Translations under genes and position numbers: made by a program | Notes under the pieces: generated by a model | The model's database searches: none | What the model was told of the DNA's origin: nothing | Seen by the model: only the letters and a program-made list of their open reading frames with translations | Shown here: piece by piece, positions 25,006 to 33,367 of the stretch | How positions within the stretch are numbered: the stretch's first letter is position 1 | How the letters are laid out: each line of letters opens with the position of its first letter | From: JBDUDK01 sp040002995 | Lineage (GTDB): Bacteria > Actinomycetota > Acidimicrobiia > Acidimicrobiales > Ilumatobacteraceae | DNA length: 64,000 nt | Reading direction: 5' to 3' | Assembly: GCA_040002995.1 (NCBI GenBank) | Contig: JBDUDK010000091.1 | Span: 48,028 to 112,027, forward strand

Positions 25006-25558
25006 ACGACGGGTCGTCGGGGAACAGACGCCCGAGCATCGCCAACTGACCACCCTGGCGAATGAGGACGGTCCGCCACAGCTGCTCGGGCGTACCGATG
25101 AAGACATCGCCCACCGACGCGTCGAGGCTTATCCACGCCCCGACCTCCATCTCGGCTTCGAGTTGTCCGCTCCCCCATCCGCTGTAACCCGCGAACACCC
25201 GCACCATCTGCAGACCGGCGAGATCGGCCGGATCGCGGGAGAGGTCGACGGTGCCCAGCCCGAGGAACAGCGGGGTGAACGATTCGGGCTCGGCATCGTC
25301 GCCGGAAACGAGGGCCATGCCGATGACGGCATCGGTTGAAACCGGCCCACCCAGGAACATCACGCCTGGCTCGGCGCCGTGGGTGTGCCAGTCGGGCAAC
25401 GCATCGACGAGCCGGGCCTCCGATGGTCGATTGAGCACGAGGCCGAGAGCGCCATCGTCGTTGTGCTCGAGCACTAACACGACGGTTCGATCGAAGTTTG
25501 GGTCGACGAGCGGTGGCGCCGCCACCAAAAGCTGCCCCCGCAGCGTGCCCGCGATCAC
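24998..25558 (-). CDS. YqgE/AlgH family protein (UPF0301)
   Basis: 186 residues. Diagnostic stretches are GQLLVAAPPLVDPNFDRTV, VLVLEHNDDGALGLVLNRPS, MFLGGPVSTDAVIGMAL and VFAGYSGWGSGQLEAEM. The E. coli homologue's function is unsettled; AlgH has been linked to alginate regulation in Pseudomonas. It starts at GTG 25558, 12 bases after the rmuC stop, so the two form an operon. Confidence 0.92.
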   Translation of the reverse strand: MIAGTLRGQLLVAAPPLVDPNFDRTVVLVLEHNDDGALGLVLNRPSEARLVDALPDWHTHGAEPGVMFLGGPVSTDAVIGMALVSGDDAEPESFTPLFLGLGTVDLSRDPADLAGLQMVRVFAGYSGWGSGQLEAEMEVGAWISLDASVGDVFIGTPEQLWRTVLIRQGGQLAMLGRLFPDDPSFN

Positions 25559-25570
25559 GCCCTCATGTTG

Positions 25571-26752
25571 TCAGGCACCCAGGTCGCCGGCACGACGGTC
25601 GTCGAGCTCGAGCACGTCGGCTCCCGCCGTGAGGAGCGGGTCGACGGCCAGGCCTTTCGCTCTGCGCAGCTCTTCGATCTTGATGAGCGGGCGCTCGAGC
25701 TGACGGCGGCGGGTTCCGTTCATGTCGTCGAACGCGCGCTGGGCCGACTCGATGCGCTTGCCGAGCACGTCGATCGAGCTCGCGAACTTGTCGTACTGCG
25801 TGTTGAAAGCACCCAGCAACCGCAGGATCTCATCGCTCGTCTGCTCGACCATAAAGCTGTCGTAGGCCTGGCGGATGACAGCGAGCAACGCGAAGAGCGT
25901 GATCGGCGAGCACAGCACGATGCCCTGACCCAACGCATCTTCGATGAGGGAAGGCTCGTGTTCGTGGATGAATCCGCTGATGGTCTCGTTGGGGATGAAG
26001 AGCAGGACCTCGCCGAACGCACGACGCCCGCCGCCCGAGTACTGACGCGCCGCGAGCTCCTTGACGCGGATCTTGACGTCGCGCAGGAAGGCGCTGCAGT
26101 GCGCGGCCCGTTCGGCATCGGTGGACGCTTCGAGGTAACGGAGATACGCCGCAAGCGGGAACTTCACGTCCATGTAGAGGACGTGGCCCTTCGGGAGCAG
26201 GAACGTGTAATCGGGAATGCCGGTGCCGTCGTCGACCGAGATCTGCTTCTCGTAGTTGACGTGCTCGATGAAGCCGGCGAGCCGGAGGACATCTTCGGCC
26301 ATGCGTTCGCCCCACTGCCCGCGGGCCTTCGTGCTGGCGAGCGCCTCGCGCAGTCCCTGCGTGGTGGCCGACAACGCCTGGGTGGTCTCGGAGTGCGCCC
26401 GCAGCTGGGCCTGAACGGCACCGAGCGACGCGGCGCTGTCGCGCTGGAGTTGACCGACGAGCTCGTTGACCCGGCCAAATTCTGATTTGAGGTCGGCTTG
26501 CACCTGCGCCAGACCGCTCGCGATGAGGTCCTTCTTCGCATCGAGGTCGGCCTCGCCGGCCCGGGCCTGGGCGCCGACGATCTCCCTGTTGAAGACCGCG
26601 GCCTGCTCGAGTGCCGCCTTCACGACTGCCTCACGCTCCGCGTGGGACTGGTGCTGCACCTGACGCACGGCGAGGCGCAGGGCGAACGCGAAACCCACCA
26701 CCATCGCGGCGAGGGCCGCCACGGCCAGAACCACTACGACGAAGATCATCAT
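25571..26752 (-). CDS. rmuC: DNA recombination protein RmuC
   Basis: 393 residues. An N-terminal membrane helix (about 2-24, MMIFVVVVLAVAALAAMVVG) is followed by a long coiled-coil region with Gln/Ala heptads (to about 150). The nuclease-like RmuC domain contains GQWGERMAEDVLRLAGF, TGIPDYTFLLPKGHVLYMDVK, KFPLAAYLRYLEA and FIPNETISGFI. RmuC limits inversions and recombination at replication damage in E. coli. The double ATG at 26752/26749 is chosen because it begins the membrane helix; the longer frame to 26815 crosses a hairpin region. Its ribosome site is weak. Confidence 0.9.
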   Translation of the reverse strand: MMIFVVVVLAVAALAAMVVGFAFALRLAVRQVQHQSHAEREAVVKAALEQAAVFNREIVGAQARAGEADLDAKKDLIASGLAQVQADLKSEFGRVNELVGQLQRDSAASLGAVQAQLRAHSETTQALSATTQGLREALASTKARGQWGERMAEDVLRLAGFIEHVNYEKQISVDDGTGIPDYTFLLPKGHVLYMDVKFPLAAYLRYLEASTDAERAAHCSAFLRDVKIRVKELAARQYSGGGRRAFGEVLLFIPNETISGFIHEHEPSLIEDALGQGIVLCSPITLFALLAVIRQAYDSFMVEQTSDEILRLLGAFNTQYDKFASSIDVLGKRIESAQRAFDDMNGTRRRQLERPLIKIEELRRAKGLAVDPLLTAGADVLELDDRRAGDLGA

Positions 26753-26819
26753 GGGGACGATGAAAGCAAAAGGGTGTGACAGAGATCGGGATGCCAAGCC
26801 TCCCGAGGCCCACATCTGT

Positions 26820-26848
26820 CACTTTTCGTCCTCAGAGGACGAAAAGTG
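26820..26848. terminator. Perfect 13-bp hairpin between the ABC transporter and rmuC genes
   Basis: Arms CACTTTTCGTCCT and AGGACGAAAAGTG are separated by CAG. It lies 41 bases after the ABC transporter stop on the minus strand and 67 bases before the rmuC start. No T-run follows, so it is either a non-canonical terminator or an operator. A second inverted pair, GTGACAGA (26776-26783) and TCTGTCAC (26815-26822), abuts it. Confidence 0.45.
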
Positions 26849-26889
26849 CGCGATTTCGACTCCTTTTCATCCCCTGAGGGTGAATTGAT

Positions 26890-28761
26890 TCATTCGATGG
26901 GCAGGGGACTCGGGGTGGTGCCGGCGACGAGGGTCGTGTACAGGTCGGCATACAGGCCCCCGGCGGCCAACAGGTCATCGTGGCTTCCCCGCTCGACGAT
27001 GCGGCCCTCGTCGATGACGCAGATCAGGTCAGCCCCGCGGATCGTCGACAGTCGGTGGGCGATCACGATCGAGGTGCGTCCGCTTAGTGCGACCTCGAGG
27101 GCGTCTTGCACCAAGGCCTCATTCTCCGAGTCGAGGTGCGATGTCGCCTCGTCGAGGATGACGACGGCGGGATCCTTCAAAAGCATCCTCGCAATGGCCA
27201 GACGCTGCTTCTCCCCACCCGACAACCGGTAGCCGCGCTCGCCGACGATGGTGTCGTAGCCGTCGGGCAACGCCGCGATCACATCGTCGATCTGGGCCGC
27301 CCGGCACGCCGCCTGCATGTCCTCGAGCGTCGCTTCCGGCCGGGCGTAGCGCAGATTCGCGGCCACCGACTCGTGGAACAGATGCGGGTCTTGGGCCACC
27401 ACGCCGATGGCCGCCCGCAGCGACTCCTGCGTGAGATCGCGCACGTCGTGGCCGTCGACGCGCACCGCGCCGGAGGTGACGTCATAAAGGCGGGGCACGA
27501 GTGCAGCCAACGTCGACTTGCCGGCTCCCGATGGCCCGACAAGAGCGACGAGCTCACCAGCGTCGATGACGAGGTCGATGTCGTGAAGTACCTCGACCCC
27601 TGGGGTGTCGTGACTCTCGCCGGGTGCCTCGAGCGACACCAGCGAACCGCCCGTGGGATAGGCGAACGAGACGTGGTCGAGCTCGATCCGACCGACGGGA
27701 TCGACGAGGTCGAACGCTCCGGGCTTGTCGGCGATGGGCATCGGCGCGTCGAGCACTTCGAACACCCGCTCGAAGCTCACGAGAGCGGTCATGAGGTCGA
27801 CTCTCGCGTTCGTAAGTGCCGTCAACGGTTGGTAGATGCGGGTGACAAACGCGGCAAGGGCCACCAGCGTGCCGATCTGTATCGACTTCGAAATCACGAG
27901 GTGGGCACCAACGCCATAAATCGCAGCCGCGCCCATCGCGCCCGCCAGACCCAGACCGACGAAGAACACGCGGCCGTACATGGCGCTGCGGACACCCATG
28001 TCGCGCACGCGCGACGCCCGCTTCGAGAACTCTCGCGCCTCGTCGTCGTGGCGGCCGAACAGCTTGACAAGCAACGCGCCGCTCACGTTGAAGCGCTCGG
28101 TCATCTGCGTGTTCATCGCCGCGTTCACATTCATCTGCTCGCGCGAGATCACCTGGAGCCGCTTGCCCACCCGCTTCGCCGGAATGATGAACACGGGAAG
28201 GACAACGAGTGTCAGCAATGTGAGGCGCCACTCGAGCGCGAACATTGCGGCAAGCGTCGTGACCAACACGATCACGTTCGAAACCACCGACCCCAGGGTT
28301 CCGGTGACCGCACTCTGCGCGCCGATCACGTCGTTGTTCATTCGGCTGATCAGCGCGCCCGTCTGGGTGCGAGTGAAAAAGGAGATCGGTAGCCGCTGCA
28401 CGTGGTCGAACAACGCGGCGCGCATCTCGTAGATGAGACCTTCGCCGATGCGCGCCGACCAGTAGCGCTGGGCGATGGCAAGGCCGGCGTCGGCGAGCGC
28501 GACGAGCACCGTGGCAACGGCCAGCCACGTCACGAGGCGGCCATCGCCCCGCGGGATGGCGCGGTCGATGATCTCCCGGAACAGCAACGCGGGCGCCAGC
28601 CCCAGCACGGCATCGAGCACGATCGTGACGAGGAAGCCGACGACCATTCCCCGGTAAGGACGGGCAAACCCCCAGGCCCGGCGGATGACCCCTCGATCTA
28701 CGGACCGGCCCGCGACAGCGTCACGATCGCTGCCGAGTGCCATGTGGGGTCCCATCCGCAT
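26890..28761 (-). CDS. ABC exporter, fused permease and ATPase
   Basis: 623 residues. Six membrane helices span about 38-310. The nucleotide-binding domain has Walker A GPSGAGKST (around 408-416), signature YRLSGGEKQRLAIARMLL, Walker B VVILDEATSHLD and the H-loop IVIAHRLST. Permease-domain motifs such as RLPISFFTRTQTGALISRMN are typical of MsbA/BmrA-like half-transporters that act as dimers. The cargo (lipid, drug or peptide) is undetermined. ATG 28761 is favoured because TAGCCT lies 8 bases upstream; ATG 28755 and 28743 are alternatives. It is divergent from the S33 peptidase-like gene. Confidence 0.9.
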   Translation of the reverse strand: MRMGPHMALGSDRDAVAGRSVDRGVIRRAWGFARPYRGMVVGFLVTIVLDAVLGLAPALLFREIIDRAIPRGDGRLVTWLAVATVLVALADAGLAIAQRYWSARIGEGLIYEMRAALFDHVQRLPISFFTRTQTGALISRMNNDVIGAQSAVTGTLGSVVSNVIVLVTTLAAMFALEWRLTLLTLVVLPVFIIPAKRVGKRLQVISREQMNVNAAMNTQMTERFNVSGALLVKLFGRHDDEAREFSKRASRVRDMGVRSAMYGRVFFVGLGLAGAMGAAAIYGVGAHLVISKSIQIGTLVALAAFVTRIYQPLTALTNARVDLMTALVSFERVFEVLDAPMPIADKPGAFDLVDPVGRIELDHVSFAYPTGGSLVSLEAPGESHDTPGVEVLHDIDLVIDAGELVALVGPSGAGKSTLAALVPRLYDVTSGAVRVDGHDVRDLTQESLRAAIGVVAQDPHLFHESVAANLRYARPEATLEDMQAACRAAQIDDVIAALPDGYDTIVGERGYRLSGGEKQRLAIARMLLKDPAVVILDEATSHLDSENEALVQDALEVALSGRTSIVIAHRLSTIRGADLICVIDEGRIVERGSHDDLLAAGGLYADLYTTLVAGTTPSPLPIE

Positions 28762-28769
28762 GACAAGTC

Positions 28770-28775
28770 AGGCTA
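28770..28775 (-). promoter_or_regulatory. Candidate -10 box of the ABC exporter gene
   Basis: TAGCCT on the minus strand, 8 nt before the ATG at 28761. A second TAGCCT on the plus strand at 28809 serves the divergent gene. Confidence 0.45.
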
Positions 28776-28808
28776 CGGGGCCGCGCCCGTAGCGCGGCGG
28801 GTCGCCCG

Positions 28809-28814
28809 TAGCCT
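28809..28814 (+). promoter_or_regulatory. Candidate -10 box of the S33 peptidase-like gene
   Basis: TAGCCT with 8 nt to the GTG start at 28823, the leaderless arrangement. Confidence 0.45.
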
Positions 28815-28822
28815 TCCGACTC

Positions 28823-30373
28823 GTGCGTCTCGGTCTTCTAGGAGCGGTTGCGGTCGCCATCACGATCTGTGCCTGCAGCGGCGACGTCGTGAGGACGGGC
28901 GACATCAAGGTGATCGACAACTCCGCCGCGACATCGGCCCCGACATCCCCCGCGACGCCCGCGCCTGACAGCAGCGTCACCACCACCTCCTCCCCCACCG
29001 GCTCCACGGACACGACGACCGCCTCGAGCGGCACGCTCGCCTGGTCGGACTGCGACAACGGCGTGCAATGCGCGCACCTCGACGTTCCCCTCGACTACAG
29101 CGATCCCTCAAAGGGCAGGCTCACGCTCTTCATAAAGCGTCTGCGGGCGGCGAAGCCCGACCAGCGGATCGGCTCTCTTCTGGTCAACCCGGGAGGACCA
29201 GGTGCCGCGGGCAGCCTGCTCGTCGACTACGCGTCCGGGATCTACTCGGCCGATCTTCTCGACCACTTCGACATCGTCGCGTGGGACCCGCGGGGCACGG
29301 GCGCCAGCCACTCCGTGGACTGCGTGCCCGACAATGACCCGTATGTCTCGCTCGATCCCACACCGGAGACACCCGCCAAGCAACAGGCGTTGGAAAAGGC
29401 GGGCGAAGACCTCGCGGCCGCCTGCGAGCGCAACAGCGGCGACATCCTCCCGTACGTTTCGACACAGTCGTCGGCCCGCGACATGGACCGCATCCGCGAT
29501 GCCCTCGGCGAGTCAAAGATCTCGTACTTCGGCTTCTCTTACGGCAGCGAGCTGGGTGCGGAATGGGCAACCCTGTTCCCGACCACCGTCCGCGCCGCCG
29601 TGCTTGATGGCGCATCGAACCCAGACGACACGCCGGCCCAGCTCGCGATCGCGCAGGCCAAGGGATTCGAGCTGGCCTTCACGCACTTCCTCGACCATTG
29701 CAAGAACGACTCGAAGTGCCCGTTCAACAACGGTGGCAATCCCGCCACGGCGTACGACAGGTTGTTCGCGTCGCTCGACACCACCCCCCTATCTTCCGCG
29801 AAAGGGCGTCCGCCGGTAAACCAGGGCGTCACCGAGCTGGCCGTTGCCGAAGCGATGTACAGCCAGCCGGCGTGGCCGATACTCGAGGACTCTCTGGCCA
29901 AGGCCCAGCGCGGTGACGGCTCCGGACTGCTCGCGCTGTACGACGAGTACCGCCTCGGCTACGGGGAGAACACGCTCGAATCGTTGCTCGCCATCAACTG
30001 TCTCGACACGGGGCCGACCCCTCCTGATCAGCAGGCGGCCACCGACGCAGAGCTGGCCCGGTCCGCACCCCATTTCCAGGGCACCGACGCGTTGACGATC
30101 GCGTGCGACCACTGGCCGGTGGCTCCCGTGCCGCCCGTCAAGATCACCGGGATCGGTGCCGGGCCGATCGTCGTCGTCGGGACCACGGGCGATCCGGCGA
30201 CTCCACTCGAGTCGACGCGCGGCATGGCCACGGCGCTCGAAGGCGGACATCTCATCGTCAACGACGCCGAGGGCCACACCGGATACGAGGCCGGTACCTG
30301 CGTGGGCAAGTTCGTCGATCGGTACCTGATCGACCACACGGTGCCCGACGACGGCACCACGTGCACGAACTGA
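28823..30373 (+). CDS. S33-family peptidase-like lipoprotein (tripeptidyl aminopeptidase type)
   Basis: 516 residues. The signal peptide ends with the lipobox ITICAC. A Thr/Ser/Pro linker (about 30-72) precedes an alpha/beta hydrolase of the secreted SlpD/SlpE (TAP) type. VQCAHLDVPLDYSDP is the family opening, LLVNPGGPGAAGS the oxyanion region, and YFGFSYGSELGAEWA the nucleophile elbow with Ser in GFSYGS. A TAP C-terminal domain follows, with GPIVVVGTTGDPATPLEST carrying the Asp and NDAEGHTGYEAG the His. It probably removes N-terminal tripeptides from extracellular peptides. It starts at GTG 28823. Confidence 0.88.
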   Translation: MRLGLLGAVAVAITICACSGDVVRTGDIKVIDNSAATSAPTSPATPAPDSSVTTTSSPTGSTDTTTASSGTLAWSDCDNGVQCAHLDVPLDYSDPSKGRLTLFIKRLRAAKPDQRIGSLLVNPGGPGAAGSLLVDYASGIYSADLLDHFDIVAWDPRGTGASHSVDCVPDNDPYVSLDPTPETPAKQQALEKAGEDLAAACERNSGDILPYVSTQSSARDMDRIRDALGESKISYFGFSYGSELGAEWATLFPTTVRAAVLDGASNPDDTPAQLAIAQAKGFELAFTHFLDHCKNDSKCPFNNGGNPATAYDRLFASLDTTPLSSAKGRPPVNQGVTELAVAEAMYSQPAWPILEDSLAKAQRGDGSGLLALYDEYRLGYGENTLESLLAINCLDTGPTPPDQQAATDAELARSAPHFQGTDALTIACDHWPVAPVPPVKITGIGAGPIVVVGTTGDPATPLESTRGMATALEGGHLIVNDAEGHTGYEAGTCVGKFVDRYLIDHTVPDDGTTCTN

Positions 30374-30376
30374 GCG

Positions 30377-31537
30377 CTACCGGCGAACGATGCAGTACTG
30401 CTTGCTGATGTAGCCGGAGACCGCGGGGTCGTCTCGTTCGGCCACGATGCCCCCGCCCGCTGACTCGATCACGGCGCGGAGTTCATTTTCTTCGACCCAG
30501 TAGACGTGCACGGGCGGGATGTCGTAGGTCGTCGGCCCTAACGTCGACGCGGTCGGCGGCGTCTCATGAGCCGCCGTCTCCATGTGACGACGAGGCAGGT
30601 GCGACCGCAACGATGGTCGTCGAACGCGGAGCGGGAGACGCAGTGTGGGCGATCCGCGATCGGCGAACCACGCCAGCCCCTCTTCGACGATGTCGAGCTC
30701 AACCAAATAGTCGCCGGCCCGCGCCGGTGCGGCGAGGGTGAGTTCCAGCACGACGCGCTCCCCCGGACCGAGATCGTGCGGGAACATCGCTCTGCCGTCA
30801 TCGCGTACCGCGCACTCGCCGTCCGCGCTCAGCCAGTGGTTCCCCAATCGCACTTGGTGGAACCCGACCGAGCGCCATGCTTCGCTTCCCATGTTCTCCA
30901 CGACGCACGACAGCGTGAACCGCTCACTCGCTCGCACTGATGTGGGCGGCTCCACCACCGTTACACGGGCCGCGCAATGAGCGGCCTCGAGATGAGGGGC
31001 CGAGCCCATCGGCGCGAGACCGATCGTCGTCTGCAGAAGCAACACGCCGGCCGGTTTGGCGCTCCTCACCAACTCCCCGACATAACCGAGCGTCAGCGAC
31101 GGCGGAATGTGCTGCAGCACAAGGCGGCTGTAAACGAAGTCGAACGTCGGCTCGGCGAACGGCAAAGTCGGGCCGCCACTGCAGATGAACTGCGCGCGCG
31201 GCCCGAACTGGTTGTAGCGGCGCGCGCTCGCGATCATCGAAGGAGCAATGTCCACGCCGATGCACGTTTCGAAATGACCGCACAGCGCCTGGGTCAGGCG
31301 TCCGACCCCGCACCCGAAATCGAGCGCTTTACCCCGGTTGACATGAACGTCGACCGACTCGACGAAGGCCAGCGCCTCACGGATCTCCATCGCGCCGGTA
31401 GCGAAGAAGTCGTCCTGATCCCAACCGCCGAGGCGCTTGTCGTCGGGCGTGAGGATCGCGTACAGCGGATCGAGTTCGCCGAATCGATGCCAGGCATCCC
31501 GAAGGGCCTCGAGGTCGGAGGCGTGCTCCTCATTCAT
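30377..31537 (-). CDS. SAM methyltransferase with inserted beta-sandwich domain
   Basis: 386 residues. The methyltransferase core (about 60-185) has ALDFGCGVGRLTQAL as motif I, IGVDIAPSMIASARRYN, and YSRLVLQHIPPS. A stretch of about 100 residues (about 200-300) then reads like an Ig-like/CARDB domain: FTLSCVVENMGSEAWRS, QVRLGNHWLSADG and AGDYLVELDIVEEGLAWFAD. After an Arg/Pro/Thr-rich linker, a C-terminal strand pair (HVYWVEENELRAVIESAGG, ISKQYCIVRR) completes a methyltransferase-like sheet. FxxxGxxAWR-type sandwiches occur in glycan-related actinobacterial enzymes, so a glycan substrate is possible but unproven. A TAGCGT box lies 12 bases upstream. Confidence 0.78.
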   Translation of the reverse strand: MNEEHASDLEALRDAWHRFGELDPLYAILTPDDKRLGGWDQDDFFATGAMEIREALAFVESVDVHVNRGKALDFGCGVGRLTQALCGHFETCIGVDIAPSMIASARRYNQFGPRAQFICSGGPTLPFAEPTFDFVYSRLVLQHIPPSLTLGYVGELVRSAKPAGVLLLQTTIGLAPMGSAPHLEAAHCAARVTVVEPPTSVRASERFTLSCVVENMGSEAWRSVGFHQVRLGNHWLSADGECAVRDDGRAMFPHDLGPGERVVLELTLAAPARAGDYLVELDIVEEGLAWFADRGSPTLRLPLRVRRPSLRSHLPRRHMETAAHETPPTASTLGPTTYDIPPVHVYWVEENELRAVIESAGGGIVAERDDPAVSGYISKQYCIVRR

Positions 31538-31572
31538 GACAGGGCGGCGACGCTAGCGGCCGATCGCAGGCA

Positions 31573-31578
31573 TAGCGT
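31573..31578 (+). promoter_or_regulatory. Candidate -10 box of propeller paralogue 4
   Basis: TAGCGT with 6 nt to the GTG start at 31585. Confidence 0.45.
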
Positions 31579-31584
31579 GCCGCA

Positions 31585-32823
31585 GTGGCCAAGGAAACCT
31601 GCGGCTCGTGCGGGCGGGTCATACCGCGGAGCGCGCGCTTCTGCCCGTCGTGCGGCGCCGAGATGTTTGCCACATTGCCCATCGACATCATCAACGAGAA
31701 CGTCCAAAGGGACAGCAACATCACGACCGTGGACCTGCGTCCGTCGCGGCGCCCAATCGTGATCGTCGGCGTCGCCGCGTTGGTTGTCGCGCTCATTGTG
31801 CTGGCGGTCAGCGCCAGCCGCCCGGCCCCTGTCACTCCGACGGTGCCGCTCGCGCTTGAAGTGCCGTCAACGACCGTGCTCCCGACGTCGACCGTACCGG
31901 CGTCGACAACCACCGAGCCCTTGCTCGCCGCGCAGACCGTCGGGCTTCCTGCGGGCTTACGCGGTCACGCCTGGTTCTTAATGGCCGACGGCAGCGTTGT
32001 GCGCCTCGATCTCACGACAGGAACGTTGGCCGTCTTCGCGGACGCGGTCATCGATCGGATCTACGGCATCGCCTCCGAGAATGCGCGCTTGGTGGTGCTG
32101 CTCGACGGGATCATGGTGTGGGTTGGCGGGCGCGTGGCGATGGTGCCCTTTGCGGAGGGCAAGCCCGTCGCGGTCGGCGAGGATCTCGAGTTCGTGACCG
32201 GCGGTGACCGCTACGTCGTGTTGCGTCGAGAGCAGCCCGGAAACCGCATCGTTCGTATCGTCGTCGACAGCCGGGGCACCGTCGCCGAGCTTCCCGACCT
32301 GGGATCGATCGCGTCGGTTGTGGGCGTTGCCGGTGATCGTCTCGTGGTCCAGGCGGCCGATCAGATCGGCTTGCTCGATCTCACCGACGGCCTGGTGACC
32401 TCGGTGGCACGCGGTTCGTATGTGGCGTCGAACCGGTGGGGCCTCGCCCGCCTTGAATGCCCGCGGGCGCCTGCTTGCGAACTGCACACGGGCCCGTGGT
32501 CGTCGCTCGATGAGCACGTCGTTCCCGCCTCGTTCACGGTCCCCACCACCCGCGCGGGCGCTCCTCAACTCTCGACCGATGGCAGCCACCTGGCCCTGCC
32601 CAGTCCGGGGGCGTTGCAGGTGATCGACACCCTCACCGGCAAGACCTCGTTTCCGCCCATCGTCGACCCGAAGCTCTTCGCGCTCGGTCCCGACGGAACA
32701 GAACTGCTCGTGGTCACCGGCGGGCAACCTCGACTCGAAAGGCCAGATGCCGACCCAGTGCCACTTTCGATCGGCGGCCGGTCGTTCCGCCGCGAACTCG
32801 TCGGCGTCGCGCTCACCGGGTGA
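31585..32823 (+). CDS. Zinc-ribbon, membrane beta-propeller protein, paralogue 4
   Basis: 412 residues. Same plan as the gene at 21343: cytoplasmic zinc ribbon CGSCGRVIPRSARFCPSCG (C6, C9, C20, C23), membrane helix (about 57-76), Thr/Pro linker (about 78-115) and an extracytoplasmic propeller with VVRLDLTTGTLAVF, IGLLDLTDGLVT and QLSTDGSHLALPS. The cysteine pair of the tandem paralogues is present as LARLECPRAPACELH. The propeller is more diverged than in the tandem set. It may be the first gene of a unit with the GNAT and kinase-like genes, which follow within 14 bases and by overlap. Confidence 0.75.
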   Translation: MAKETCGSCGRVIPRSARFCPSCGAEMFATLPIDIINENVQRDSNITTVDLRPSRRPIVIVGVAALVVALIVLAVSASRPAPVTPTVPLALEVPSTTVLPTSTVPASTTTEPLLAAQTVGLPAGLRGHAWFLMADGSVVRLDLTTGTLAVFADAVIDRIYGIASENARLVVLLDGIMVWVGGRVAMVPFAEGKPVAVGEDLEFVTGGDRYVVLRREQPGNRIVRIVVDSRGTVAELPDLGSIASVVGVAGDRLVVQAADQIGLLDLTDGLVTSVARGSYVASNRWGLARLECPRAPACELHTGPWSSLDEHVVPASFTVPTTRAGAPQLSTDGSHLALPSPGALQVIDTLTGKTSFPPIVDPKLFALGPDGTELLVVTGGQPRLERPDADPVPLSIGGRSFRRELVGVALTG

Positions 32824-32836
32824 GAGGCTCGTCCGC

Positions 32837-33367
32837 GTGGAATACACGATCCGGCCCGCAGAACTCGGCGACTGCGACGCAATCGGCTCCGTCCACGTTC
32901 TCGCATGGCAGGCCGCGTACCGCAGCGTCATGCCCGATGAGTACCTCGATGGCCTGCGGCCCGAGGACCGAGCGACGATGTGGCGCCGCTACTTCGCCGT
33001 CCCACGACCCGACCAACGACTGACTGTCGTCGTCCACGCAGGTGAGGTCGTCGGGTTCGCCGCATCCGGACCTGAGGCAGGCGAAGCGGCACGAAGCAAC
33101 GTCGGTGAGTTGTACGCCATCAACTTCGAACCCTCGAGTTGGGGCAAGGGCTTCGGCCGAGCGCTCCTTCGCGACGCCACCGAGGCGCTCGCCACTGCCG
33201 GTTACCGGTCGGCGGTGCTCTGGGTCGTGCCCCAGAACTCGAGGGCACGGTCCCTGTACGAATCAGAGGGATGGATCGACGATGACTTTGCTCGCGACCA
33301 CGAACTGCTGGGCGTGACATTCAACGAGATGCGTTACCGACGACCTGTGGGCGTCGGGAATGCTTGA
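32837..33367 (+). CDS. GNAT-family N-acetyltransferase
   Basis: 176 residues. Acetyl-CoA-binding motif A is visible in LYAINFEPSSWGKGFGRALL (Q/RxxGxG/A variant GKGFGR). Motif B follows in SAVLWVVPQNSRARSLYESEG, and FNEMRYRRPV closes the fold. The N-terminus YTIRPAELGDCDAIGSVHV is classical. The substrate is unknown. The GTG at 32837 gives the family-length N-terminus, 13 bases after the propeller gene; a longer frame runs back into that gene. It overlaps the following kinase-like gene by 8 bases. Confidence 0.87.
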   Translation: MEYTIRPAELGDCDAIGSVHVLAWQAAYRSVMPDEYLDGLRPEDRATMWRRYFAVPRPDQRLTVVVHAGEVVGFAASGPEAGEAARSNVGELYAINFEPSSWGKGFGRALLRDATEALATAGYRSAVLWVVPQNSRARSLYESEGWIDDDFARDHELLGVTFNEMRYRRPVGVGNA

